Positions 1-7,280 of a DNA stretch of 23,506 bases are shown in pieces. The translations under genes were made by a program, and so were the position numbers. The DNA comes from an uncultured Blautia sp. (GTDB lineage Bacteria; Bacillota; Clostridia; Lachnospirales; Lachnospiraceae): NCBI RefSeq assembly GCF_934424005.1, contig NZ_CAKRXI010000040.1:1-23506 (forward strand), written 5' to 3'. Positions within the stretch are counted from its first letter, which is position 1. Each line of letters begins with the position of its first letter. Below the pieces are notes generated by a model, which was given only the letters and a program-made list of their open reading frames with translations, did not search any database and was not told the DNA's origin.

Positions 1-7
1 GTAAAAT

Positions 8-1330
8 ATGAAAAAAAAGGTTGCCCTTCATAACCTGGGCTGTAAAGTAAATGCGTACGAAGTAGAAGCAATGCAGCAGCTTCTGGAAAATGCAGGATAT
101 GAAACTGTTCCTTTTGAAGAAGGCGCAGATGTTTATGTGATCAATACCTGTACGGTCACCAACATTGCAGACCGTAAATCCAGACAGATGCTTCATAAAG
201 CAAAAAAAATGAATCCGGATGCGATCGTGGTGGCTACCGGATGTTATGCACAGGCTGACACAGAGAAACTGAAAGAAGATATTGCTGTGGATCTGATCCT
301 TGGAAACAATCAGAAAACACAGATTGTGGAAGCTTTGGAAGAATATGAAAAAGAGCATGCAAAACAGGTACAGGTGATTGAAATTAACCATACAAAAGAG
401 TATGAAGAACTTTCCATAGCATCCACCGCAGAACATGTCCGCGCATACATTAAAGTACAGGATGGCTGTAATCAGTTCTGTACTTACTGTATCATTCCGT
501 TTGCGAGAGGACGTGTCCGCAGCAGAAAAATCGAAGAAGTGCTGAGAGAGGTGGAAACACTTGCTGCAAAAGGCTACAAGGAAGTTGTACTTACCGGAAT
601 CCATTTAAGTTCCTATGGAGTGGATTTCCCGAAAGAAGAAAGAGAAAGCCTTCTTTCACTGATCCAGGCAGTAAGCAGAGTGGAAGGAATCAGCCGGATT
701 CGTCTTGGCTCATTGGAACCAAGAATTATCACAGAGGAATTTCTGGAAGGTATTGTGAAAACAGGAAAAGTGTGTCCGCATTTTCATTTATCCTTACAGA
801 GTGGATGCAATAAAACTTTGAAAAATATGAATCGGCGTTACAGTGCACAGGAGTATGCGGAAAAATGTGAACTGATCCGCAGGTTTTATCCGGCACCTGC
901 ACTTACAACAGATGTGATTGTGGGATTTCCACAGGAAACAGACGAGGATTTTGAAGAATCTTATGAATTCGTAAAGAATATTCATTTTTATGAGACTCAT
1001 ATTTTTAAATATTCCAGAAGACATGGAACAAAAGCGGCATCCATGGATGGTCAGCTGACTGAAGCGGTAAAGGCACAGCGCAGTGACCGGATGCTCGAAC
1101 TGCATGAGATTCGCGCCAGAGAATATGAAGAGGCGATGATCGGAAAAGAAATGGAACTTCTCCTTGAGGAAGAGATTGAGATTGATGGCAGACCATGGTA
1201 TGTAGGCCACAGCAGAGAATATGTACGTGCAGTCATCAGCAAAACAGATGCACATAAGGTAAATGACCTTGTTACGGTAAAAGCAGTCGGTTTTGTCAGA
1301 GATCACATTTTGGAAACAAAAGAAGTGTAA
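8..1330 (+). CDS. mtaB: tRNA (N6-threonylcarbamoyladenosine(37)-C2)-methylthiotransferase MtaB
   Basis: Radical-SAM methylthiotransferase that adds a methylthio group to t6A37 of ANN-decoding tRNAs. The 440-residue protein has the family's three-part layout. The N-terminal UPF0004 domain carries the three cluster cysteines C12 (in HNLGCKVNAYE), C48 (NTCTVTN) and C79 (ATGCYAQ). The radical-SAM core carries C154, C158 and C161 (CNQFCTYC), which bind the second 4Fe-4S cluster. A C-terminal TRAM-like tRNA-binding segment spans roughly residues 375-437. The LGCKVNAYEVEAM opening is typical of MtaB rather than MiaB or RimO. An in-frame TAA at 2-4, just before the ATG, fixes the start inside the window. 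The ribosome binding site lies beyond the left edge. The gene probably belongs to an upstream transcript, because the next gene has its own promoter. Confidence 0.92.
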   Translation: MKKKVALHNLGCKVNAYEVEAMQQLLENAGYETVPFEEGADVYVINTCTVTNIADRKSRQMLHKAKKMNPDAIVVATGCYAQADTEKLKEDIAVDLILGNNQKTQIVEALEEYEKEHAKQVQVIEINHTKEYEELSIASTAEHVRAYIKVQDGCNQFCTYCIIPFARGRVRSRKIEEVLREVETLAAKGYKEVVLTGIHLSSYGVDFPKEERESLLSLIQAVSRVEGISRIRLGSLEPRIITEEFLEGIVKTGKVCPHFHLSLQSGCNKTLKNMNRRYSAQEYAEKCELIRRFYPAPALTTDVIVGFPQETDEDFEESYEFVKNIHFYETHIFKYSRRHGTKAASMDGQLTEAVKAQRSDRMLELHEIRAREYEEAMIGKEMELLLEEEIEIDGRPWYVGHSREYVRAVISKTDAHKVNDLVTVKAVGFVRDHILETKEV

Positions 1331-1367
1331 GATTATATATGAGAAAAAAAGCTCTGAAAATGTGTTC

Positions 1368-1396
1368 TTGTATTTTATATGGAATTATATTAAAAT
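1368..1396 (+). promoter_or_regulatory. Sigma-A-type promoter for the ireB-ruvX operon
   Basis: A -35-like TTGTAT (1368-1373) is separated by exactly 17 bases from TAAAAT (1391-1396). It sits in an A/T-rich gap 33 bases before the ireB start codon, with no gene between. The -10 match is good and the -35 moderate. Confidence 0.55.
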
Positions 1397-1428
1397 AAAA
1401 GGGAAATCTTATTAAGGACGTGAGAAAA

Positions 1429-1701
1429 ATGGCAGAAAACAATTTAGGAAATACACAGTATTTCAGAACAAAACCGGATGCAGATCTTGAAGTAAAAGAG
1501 GTTCTGGACCTGGTCTACAATGCAATGGATGAAAAAGGATATAACCCGGTGAACCAGATCGTCGGCTATATTATGTCCGGAGATCCTACCTATATTACCA
1601 GCCATAAGGGTGCGAGAAGCATGATCATGAAAGTTGAGAGAGATGAGCTGGTAGAAGAACTTCTTAATGAATACATTAAGAATAAATCCTGGGAACGATA
1701 A
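1429..1701 (+). CDS. ireB: IreB/ReoM family regulatory phosphoprotein (DUF965)
   Basis: Small cytoplasmic regulator of about 90 residues, the usual family length. In enterococci and Listeria, IreB/ReoM is phosphorylated by the PASTA kinase (IreK/PrkA) and controls cell-wall precursor supply; ReoM acts on ClpCP-dependent turnover of MurA. The core block GYNPVNQIVGYIMSGDP followed by GARSM and VERDELVEELL matches the family closely. T9 in the segment NTQYF aligns with the phosphorylated Thr7 of ReoM as I remember it. I chose ATG 1429: AAGGA (1414-1418) lies 10 bases before it, whereas the upstream in-frame GTG at 1420 is only 1 base from that site. The gene leads an operon and abuts ruvX, with 3 bases between stop and next start, as in Bacillus yrzL-yrrK. 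Confidence 0.93.
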   Translation: MAENNLGNTQYFRTKPDADLEVKEVLDLVYNAMDEKGYNPVNQIVGYIMSGDPTYITSHKGARSMIMKVERDELVEELLNEYIKNKSWER

Positions 1702-1704
1702 GTG

Positions 1705-2127
1705 ATGCGGATCCTGGGATTAGATTATGGTTCAAAGACCGTAGGTGTGGCAGTCAGTGACCCGTTGGGACTGACTGCCCAGAGATTAGAGACAATCTGG
1801 CGAAAACAGGAAAATAAACTTCGCCGGACGCTTGCCCAAGTAGAAGAACTCGTGAAAGAGTATGAAATAGAGAAAATCGTTCTTGGATATCCTAAGAATA
1901 TGAACAATACTGTCGGTGAGCGTGCAGAGAAAGCTCTGGAATTCGGGGAGATGCTTAAGAAGCGTACAGGCCTTGAAGTGATCATGTGGGACGAACGACT
2001 GACAACAGTTTCGGCGGATCGGGCCCTGATGGAGGCTGGTGTGCGCAGAGAGAATCGTAAAGAGTATCTCGACGGAATTGCAGCAGTATTTATTTTACAG
2101 GGATATCTGGATTCCCTTAAAAGGTGA
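1705..2127 (+). CDS. ruvX: RuvX/YqgF, Holliday junction resolvase-like (pre-16S rRNA nuclease)
   Basis: RNase H-fold nuclease of about 140 residues. The family was first proposed as a Holliday-junction resolvase and was later linked to maturation of the 16S rRNA 5' end. Diagnostic blocks are present in order: [19 protein letters not shown] with catalytic D7, [16 protein letters not shown], the [10 protein letters not shown] block with acidic D and E, and the C-terminal [18 protein letters not shown]. Two starts are possible: GTG at 1702, directly after the ireB stop, or ATG at 1705. I chose ATG because family members start with M-R-I/L-LGLDYG and GGGAA (1691-1695) is 9 bases away. It is followed 4 bases later by the DUF1292 gene, so translation is probably coupled. 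Confidence 0.93.
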   Translation: MRILGLDYGSKTVGVAVSDPLGLTAQRLETIWRKQENKLRRTLAQVEELVKEYEIEKIVLGYPKNMNNTVGERAEKALEFGEMLKKRTGLEVIMWDERLTTVSADRALMEAGVRRENRKEYLDGIAAVFILQGYLDSLKR

Positions 2128-2131
2128 TAGT

Positions 2132-2389
2132 ATGGAAAAAATCAGATTTCAGCTGGCCGATGGGACAGCAGAAGAGTTTTTTATTGAGGAACAGACAAGA
2201 ATCGGAGGAGTATCGTATCTTCTTGTATCGGATTCTATGGAAGATGAAGCGTCTGCCTATATTTTGAAGGATGTATCGAAGGATACAGATCCGGAGGCCT
2301 GCTATGAAATGGTCGAAGATGAGGACGAACTGCAGGCTGTTTATAAAGTTTTTGAACAAATGCTTGAAGACGTGGATTTTGAAATGTAA
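2132..2389 (+). CDS. DUF1292 family protein (YrzB-like)
   Basis: Small acidic protein of 85 residues and unknown biochemical function. It is the usual third member of the ireB-ruvX-DUF1292 cluster of Firmicutes (yrzB in Bacillus). The body reads as the short beta-rich DUF1292 unit: a FQLADGTAEEFFIEEQ opening, a YLLVSDS strand, and an acidic end (VEDEDELQAVYKVFEQM). The start is ATG 2132: AGGTG (2122-2126) lies 5 bases before it, and the 4-base gap to ruvX implies co-transcription. The frame is open further upstream inside ruvX, but nothing there supports an earlier start. Confidence 0.85.
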   Translation: MEKIRFQLADGTAEEFFIEEQTRIGGVSYLLVSDSMEDEASAYILKDVSKDTDPEACYEMVEDEDELQAVYKVFEQMLEDVDFEM

Positions 2390-2411
2390 GAAACATACTA
2401 TAAGAAACAGG

Positions 2412-2526
2412 TGTCACTGGGAACGTAAGAATCAGTGACAGGCAGACTAGGAAGGAATGTGGGCGCATTCCTGCATTAGTGTGCGAAAATATTTGATTCC
2501 AGAAAACACATGACAGGTGTTTTCTG
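2412..2526 (+). promoter_or_regulatory. Structured RNase J 5' leader: three consecutive hairpins
   Basis: The 164-base gap between the DUF1292 gene and the RNase J start holds three stem-loops. Stem 1 is TGTCACTG (2412-2419) with CAGTGACA (2433-2440). Stem 2 is AGGAATG (2453-2459) with CATTCCT (2466-2472), 6-base loop. Stem 3 is CAGAAAACAC (2500-2509) with GTGTTTTCTG (2517-2526), 7-base loop. All are perfect and none is followed by a T-run, so they do not look like intrinsic terminators. The ribosome binding site starts 16 bases after stem 3. I see no convincing promoter in the gap, so it may be an internal operon leader. Confidence 0.5.
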
Positions 2527-2553
2527 CATTGCACAGAATATGGAGGTGCTTGA

Positions 2554-4527
2554 TTGAGCGAAAATATAAATGAAAATGTGAGCGTAAATAAAGGAAGAGA
2601 AAATCACAGAGAATATAATAAAACCAGAAAATATAACAGCCGAAATCGTAAACCAGGTGATAATAATACAAAGAAACCGATGGGAAAACAGAAAAATTTC
2701 CGTTATAAACAGCAGAAAACAAATGGCAGACATTATGAGAAACATTCTGACAGACAGGAAATAGCTGCTGCAGGAGAATTAGCAGCAGTACAGCAGCCAA
2801 AGACAGCAACGAGGCCGACTTCCAGAAACAATAAAACACAACAGCCAAGAGGGAATGCGCGTCGTGGTCGTAAGGGTACTTCTAAACTGAAGATCATTCC
2901 GTTAGGCGGACTGGAACAGATTGGAATGAACATTACTGCTTTTGAGTATGAAGACAGTATTGTAGTTGTTGACTGTGGTCTTGCTTTCCCGGAAGATGAT
3001 ATGCTTGGTATCGATCTGGTCATCCCGGATGTTACTTATCTGAAAGAAAATATTTCCAAAGTAAAAGGTTTTGTGATCACACATGGACATGAGGATCATA
3101 TCGGTGCGCTTCCTTATATCCTGAAAGAAGTTAATGCTCCGGTCTATTCGACAAAACTTACACTTGGATTGATCACAAATAAACTGAAGGAACACAACCT
3201 TGTGCGTTCCACAAAACTAAAAGAAGTAAAACATGGACAGGTTATCAACCTTGGTGATTTTTCCATTGAATTTATCAAAACAAACCATAGTATCCAGGAT
3301 GCTTCTGCACTCGCAATTTATTCACCTGCAGGAATTGTTGTCCATACAGGTGACTTTAAGGTGGATTATACACCGGTATTTGGTGATGCGATCGATCTGC
3401 AGCGTTTTGCCGAGATCGGTAAGAAAGGCGTACTTGCACTGATGTGTGACAGTACGAATGCAGAACGTCCGGGATTTACCATGTCAGAGCGTACGGTAGG
3501 ACATGTATTCGATAATCTTTTTAATGAACACAAGAATGCACGAATCATCATTGCGACATTTGCGTCTAATGTTGACCGTGTACAGCAGATTATTAATACC
3601 GCATATAAATTTGGACGTAAAGTAGCCGTAGAAGGACGAAGCATGGTCAATATCATTTCCGTTGCTTCTGAACTCGGATATCTTCGGATTCCGGAAAATA
3701 CTCTGATCGAAATTGACCAGGTAAAAAATTATCCGGATGAAAAAGTTGTTCTTATCACAACAGGAAGCCAGGGTGAATCCATGGCGGCTCTTTCCAGAAT
3801 GGCTGCGAATATTCACAAGAAGATTACAATTAAACCGAATGATACCATTATTTTCAGTTCAAACCCGATTCCTGGAAATGAAAAAGCTGTTTCCAAGGTT
3901 ATCAATGAGCTGTCCATGAAGGGCGCAAAGGTTATTTTCCAGGATGTTCACGTATCCGGACATGCCTGCCAGGAAGAAATCAAACTGATCTATTCTCTGG
4001 TAAGACCCAAATATGCGATTCCGGTTCATGGTGAATACAGACATCTGACTGCACAGAAACATGTTGTAGAAGATCTTGGTATTCCGAAAGAGAATATCTT
4101 TATCCTTGCTTCCGGCAATGTTCTGGAGCTGGATGCAAACAGTGCAGCAGTTACCGGTTCTGTTCATACAGGTGCGATCTTTGTAGATGGTCTGGGAGTT
4201 GGTGATGTCGGTAATATCGTACTTCGTGACCGTCAGCATCTGTCAGAGGATGGTATCATGATCGTTGTTATGACACTTGAACGCCACAGCAATGTGGTTC
4301 TTGCCGGACCGGATATTGTATCCAGAGGATTTGTCTATGTAAGAGAGTCCGAGGATCTGATGGAAGATGCAAAAGAAGTCGTAGAAAATGCGTTAGATTC
4401 CTGTCTGGAACGTAACATTACAGATTGGGGCAAGATCAAGAATACAGTAAAAGATGCACTCAGTGATTTCCTGTGGAAGAGAACAAAGAGGAGTCCGATG
4501 ATCCTGCCGATCATTATGGAGGCATAA
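2554..4527 (+). CDS. rnj: Ribonuclease J
   Basis: Metallo-beta-lactamase/beta-CASP ribonuclease with 5'-exonuclease and endonuclease activity, central to mRNA decay and rRNA maturation. The zinc-binding motif H177-G-H-E-D181-H182 is intact, followed by a NHSIQDASAL segment, VHTGDFKVD, CDSTNAERPG and, in the C-terminal half, VHVSGHACQEE and PKYAIPVHGEYRHL. At 657 residues it is about 100 longer than Bacillus RNase J1. The excess is an N-terminal tail (residues 1-110) rich in Lys, Arg, Asn and Gln, likely disordered and RNA-binding. The catalytic fold begins near KLKIIPLGGLEQIG. The start is TTG 2554: GGAGGTG (2542-2548) lies 5 bases upstream and an in-frame TGA (2551-2553) precedes it directly. 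The YlbF-family gene follows after 5 bases. Confidence 0.95.
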   Translation: MSENINENVSVNKGRENHREYNKTRKYNSRNRKPGDNNTKKPMGKQKNFRYKQQKTNGRHYEKHSDRQEIAAAGELAAVQQPKTATRPTSRNNKTQQPRGNARRGRKGTSKLKIIPLGGLEQIGMNITAFEYEDSIVVVDCGLAFPEDDMLGIDLVIPDVTYLKENISKVKGFVITHGHEDHIGALPYILKEVNAPVYSTKLTLGLITNKLKEHNLVRSTKLKEVKHGQVINLGDFSIEFIKTNHSIQDASALAIYSPAGIVVHTGDFKVDYTPVFGDAIDLQRFAEIGKKGVLALMCDSTNAERPGFTMSERTVGHVFDNLFNEHKNARIIIATFASNVDRVQQIINTAYKFGRKVAVEGRSMVNIISVASELGYLRIPENTLIEIDQVKNYPDEKVVLITTGSQGESMAALSRMAANIHKKITIKPNDTIIFSSNPIPGNEKAVSKVINELSMKGAKVIFQDVHVSGHACQEEIKLIYSLVRPKYAIPVHGEYRHLTAQKHVVEDLGIPKENIFILASGNVLELDANSAAVTGSVHTGAIFVDGLGVGDVGNIVLRDRQHLSEDGIMIVVMTLERHSNVVLAGPDIVSRGFVYVRESEDLMEDAKEVVENALDSCLERNITDWGKIKNTVKDALSDFLWKRTKRSPMILPIIMEA

Positions 4528-4532
4528 ATAAC

Positions 4533-4868
4533 ATGGACGCTGTAAACAGAAACATTCATCTTCTTCTGAATTCTATCCAGAAGAGCGATGTGTACAGAAC
4601 TTACAAGAAACAGGAGGCAATTCTGGAAAAAGATCCGGAGCTGGCCTCGAGAGTGCAGCATTTCCGGGCAGATAACTTCCGGCTTCAGAATGAAGAAAGA
4701 GGAAATTTGCTTCAGGATGCGGAACAGCTGGCAAGAGAATCGGCAGAACTTCGAAGAAATCCGGAGGTAAATGCTTATCTTGATGCGGAACTGGCACTTT
4801 GCAGGATGATGCAGCAGATTTGTAAGACATTGACAGACGGAATTGAGATTAAGGTGCCGGAAATCTGA
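4533..4868 (+). CDS. YlbF/YmcA family regulator
   Basis: All-helical protein of 111 residues of the YlbF/YmcA (Com_YlbF) family. In Bacillus, YlbF, YmcA and YaaT form a complex that tunes RNase Y-dependent mRNA processing and affects competence, biofilm and sporulation decisions. The sequence shows the family's heptad-like long helices: an N-terminal NIHLLLNSIQKSDVYRTYKK block, a central ELASRVQHFRADNFRLQNE segment and a C-terminal ELALCRMMQQICKTLTDGI helix. The start is ATG 4533, with GGAGG (4518-4522) 10 bases before it, inside the end of the RNase J gene. The frame is open upstream within rnj but lacks an alternative binding site. Its place directly behind RNase J suggests a role in RNA turnover; that is inference. 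Confidence 0.82.
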   Translation: MDAVNRNIHLLLNSIQKSDVYRTYKKQEAILEKDPELASRVQHFRADNFRLQNEERGNLLQDAEQLARESAELRRNPEVNAYLDAELALCRMMQQICKTLTDGIEIKVPEI

Positions 4869-4915
4869 GCATTGCAGTTTGATGAAATCTGATCAGTACA
4901 CAGAAAGGAGCAGAT

Positions 4916-5317
4916 ATGGGAGACACCAAGGACCGGGTAGGCGCGGCTGGAGTGATCGTTGCAGGAGGATTTTTTAAAATAGCTTTGTATGTTTGTGTGG
5001 CTGTCCTCGTGATCTGGATCGGTAAGGTTACCTACCAGTTTGGGTATAACGTTTTTAACCAGCAGGCGATGAACCCGGGAGAAGGACAGGAAGTAACCGT
5101 TGTGATCAAAGAAGATGCAACGAGTTATGATATCGCAAAGACATTAAAGAGTAAAGGACTGATCGAGGATACGCTGGTGTTCTGGGTACAGGAAAAACTT
5201 TCGAATTACAGTGGGAAAATGAAACCAGGCACATATCTACTCAGTACTGCCTATACACCAAACAGGATCATGGGAATTCTTGCAGGTGATGCAGAGCAGG
5301 AAGGAGTAACTTCGTGA
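4916..5317 (+). CDS. Membrane protein resembling the MltG N-terminal part only (no transglycosylase domain)
   Basis: A 133-residue protein with one transmembrane helix at about residues 13-38, then an extracellular segment resembling the small LysM-like domain of MltG/YceG: VTVVIKEDATSYDIAKTLKS, KGLIEDTLVFW, KMKPGTYLLS and RIMGILAGD. The catalytic YceG domain of MltG (about 200 further residues with the active-site Glu) is absent. It does not look like a frameshift: the stop overlaps the next start by 4 bases (GTGA at 5314-5317), leaving no room for a remnant. AAAGGAG lies just before ATG 4916. It occupies the position of yrrL (mltG) in the Bacillus cluster, which supports descent from mltG. 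It may sense or bind peptidoglycan, or partner a full-length enzyme; this is inference. Confidence 0.75.
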   Translation: MGDTKDRVGAAGVIVAGGFFKIALYVCVAVLVIWIGKVTYQFGYNVFNQQAMNPGEGQEVTVVIKEDATSYDIAKTLKSKGLIEDTLVFWVQEKLSNYSGKMKPGTYLLSTAYTPNRIMGILAGDAEQEGVTS

Positions 5318-5961
5318 TCATAGAAGAGAGAATGCGTACGTTTATTAATTCCCTTGATGCAGGGAACACTCCATTTCTTGATGAACTGGAGTGTTCTGCA
5401 TTGTCTGAGGGAGTTCCGATCATTCGTAAGGAGATGCAGAGCTTTATAAAGACACTGTTGGCACTTAAGAAGCCGCAGCGTATTCTGGAAGTGGGGACAG
5501 CCGTTGGCTTCTCCACACTTCTTATGTGTGAGTACAGTCAGCCTGAAATGCATATTACAACGATTGAAAATTATGAAAAGAGAATTCCGAAGGCAAGGGA
5601 GAATTTCCGAAGAGCCGGACGTGAGTCACAGATTACCTTTTTGGAAGGAGACGCAGGGCAAATTCTGAAAGAACTTTCGGGATCATATGATCTGATTTTT
5701 ATGGATGCGGCCAAGGGACAATATATTCACTGGTTGCCGGATGTGGTGCGGTTGCTTGCCCCGGGCGGAGTCCTGATGTCAGATAATGTACTTCAGGAGG
5801 GCGAGCTGATTGAATCCCATTATCTTGTGGAACGAAGAAACCGTACGATCTACAAGCGTATGAGAGAATATTTGTATGAACTGAAACATCATCCACAGCT
5901 TATGACAAGTATTATTCCGCTGGGAGACGGAGTGTCTTTGAGCGTTAAGGAGGAAGCATGA
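5314..5961 (+). CDS. trmR: tRNA 5-hydroxyuridine methyltransferase TrmR (O-methyltransferase family 3)
   Basis: SAM-dependent O-methyltransferase of 215 residues. The SAM loop reads ILEVGTAVGFSTLLM (residues 57-71), followed by TTIENYEKRIPKAREN. The metal-binding residues of the class are visible as D131 (MDAAKGQY) and D157-N158 (MSDNVL). The Bacillus orthologue YrrM/TrmR methylates 5-hydroxyuridine at tRNA position 34 to 5-methoxyuridine. The assignment here rests on the motifs plus the neighbour: the U32 protein that makes ho5U overlaps its end by 4 bases. The start is GTG 5314, overlapping the previous stop, with AGGAG (5302-5306) 7 bases upstream. A generic catechol-type methyltransferase is the alternative, but the gene order argues for TrmR. 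Confidence 0.85.
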   Translation: MIIEERMRTFINSLDAGNTPFLDELECSALSEGVPIIRKEMQSFIKTLLALKKPQRILEVGTAVGFSTLLMCEYSQPEMHITTIENYEKRIPKARENFRRAGRESQITFLEGDAGQILKELSGSYDLIFMDAAKGQYIHWLPDVVRLLAPGGVLMSDNVLQEGELIESHYLVERRNRTIYKRMREYLYELKHHPQLMTSIIPLGDGVSLSVKEEA

Positions 5962-7184
5962 GAAATATAGAGTTACTGGTACCTGCAAGCAGTCTTGAAG
6001 TACTGAAAATAGCCGTTATATTTGGAGCAGATGCGGTATATATAGGTGGAGAAGCATTTGGCCTCCGCGCAAAAGCCAAGAATTTTTCACATGAAGATAT
6101 GGCAGAGGGAATTGCGTTTGCACATGAACATGGAGTAAAAGTTTATGTGACAGTAAATATTCTGGCGCATAATGATGATCTTCCGGGAGTCAGAGAATAT
6201 CTGCAGGAGCTGAAAGAACTGAAACCGGATGCGCTGATCATTGCAGACCCGGGAATTTTCACCTATGCCCGTGAAATTTGTCCGGAAATAGAATGCCACA
6301 TCAGTACACAGGCAAACAATACAAACTATGAGACATACCGTTTCTGGCATAAGCTCGGCGCGAAACGTGTCGTAACGGCCAGGGAACTCTCTTTGAAAGA
6401 AATCCGTGAGATCCGTGAACATATTCCGGATGATATGGAAATCGAGACTTTTGTTCATGGAGCTATGTGTATTTCTTATTCCGGAAGATGCCTGCTCAGC
6501 AACTATCTGGTTGGAAGAGATGCGAATCAGGGGGCATGCACACATCCGTGTCGCTGGAAATATTCTATTGTGGAAGAAAAACGTCCTGGTGAATACATGC
6601 CGGTATTTGAGAATGAGAGAGGAACTTATATCTTCAACTCCAAGGATCTCTGCATGGTAGAGCATATGGATGACATCCTGAATAGTGGTATCGACAGCCT
6701 GAAGATTGAAGGACGCATGAAGACTGCTCTTTATGTGGCAACTGTTGCAAGAACTTATCGTAAGGCAATTGATGATTATATGGAGTCTCCGGAAAAATAT
6801 AAGGCAAATATGTCCTGGTATCAGGAACAGATTTCCAATTGTACGTACCGTCAGTTTACGACAGGCTTCTTTTATGGAAAACCAGATGAACATACGCAGA
6901 TTTATGACAATAATACGTATGTAAAAGAATATACTTATCTGGGATATGCAGAAGAAGTTGATGAGAATGGTTTTGCACACATTACGCAGAGAAATAAGTT
7001 TATCGTTGGTGAGATGATTGAGATCATGAAACCGGATGGCAGAAATATCACAGCAACTGTTCGTGCAATCTATGATGAAGATGGAAATTCTGTAGAAAGT
7101 GCACCGCATCCGCAGCAGAAACTTGCTGTAGACCTTGGAACAGAGATTGAAAAGTATGATCTCCTTCGAAGGGCCGAGGCATAA
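5958..7184 (+). CDS. trhP: U32 family peptidase-like tRNA hydroxylation protein TrhP
   Basis: A 408-residue U32-family protein. The family signature is present at residues 163-181 (ETFVHGAMCISYSGRCLLS), and the four cysteines C171, C178, C194 and C198 (last pair in ACTHPC) are placed to hold an iron-sulfur cluster. TrhP proteins need prephenate and an Fe-S cluster to make 5-hydroxyuridine at tRNA position 34; despite the name they are not thought to act as peptidases there. Bacillus has two tandem copies (yrrN, yrrO), here there is one. ATG 5958 overlaps the trmR stop as ATGA, with AAGGAGG (5947-5953) just upstream, so the two-step pathway is translationally coupled. A bidirectional terminator follows. 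Confidence 0.88.
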   Translation: MRNIELLVPASSLEVLKIAVIFGADAVYIGGEAFGLRAKAKNFSHEDMAEGIAFAHEHGVKVYVTVNILAHNDDLPGVREYLQELKELKPDALIIADPGIFTYAREICPEIECHISTQANNTNYETYRFWHKLGAKRVVTARELSLKEIREIREHIPDDMEIETFVHGAMCISYSGRCLLSNYLVGRDANQGACTHPCRWKYSIVEEKRPGEYMPVFENERGTYIFNSKDLCMVEHMDDILNSGIDSLKIEGRMKTALYVATVARTYRKAIDDYMESPEKYKANMSWYQEQISNCTYRQFTTGFFYGKPDEHTQIYDNNTYVKEYTYLGYAEEVDENGFAHITQRNKFIVGEMIEIMKPDGRNITATVRAIYDEDGNSVESAPHPQQKLAVDLGTEIEKYDLLRRAEA

Positions 7185-7218
7185 AATACAGACGAATCTG
7201 TAAAACAGAACTTAGAAT

Positions 7219-7267
7219 AAAAAAAGAGCAGATATCCTCATGAGAAGTGATATCTGCTCTTTTTTTA
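7219..7267. terminator. Bidirectional intrinsic terminator
   Basis: A perfect 12-bp stem AGAGCAGATATC (7225-7236) / GATATCTGCTCT (7249-7260) with a 12-base loop is preceded by seven A (7219-7225) and followed by a run of seven T. It can therefore end transcription on both strands: trhP from the left and the DUF5722 gene, whose stop is at 7281, from the right. Confidence 0.9.
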
Positions 7268-7280
7268 TTTGATGAAAAAT

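Noticed and set aside
4916..5317. Frameshifted mltG pseudogene
   Set aside because: The stop codon overlaps the trmR start by 4 bases and no remnant of the YceG catalytic domain is found in any frame nearby; the short form is an intact gene.
6087..7109. Long minus-strand open frame (340 codons) opposite the U32 gene
   Set aside because: It is antisense to a clearly conserved gene, its translation is low-complexity Ile/Phe/Cys-rich with no recognisable motif, and it arises from codon bias of the real gene.
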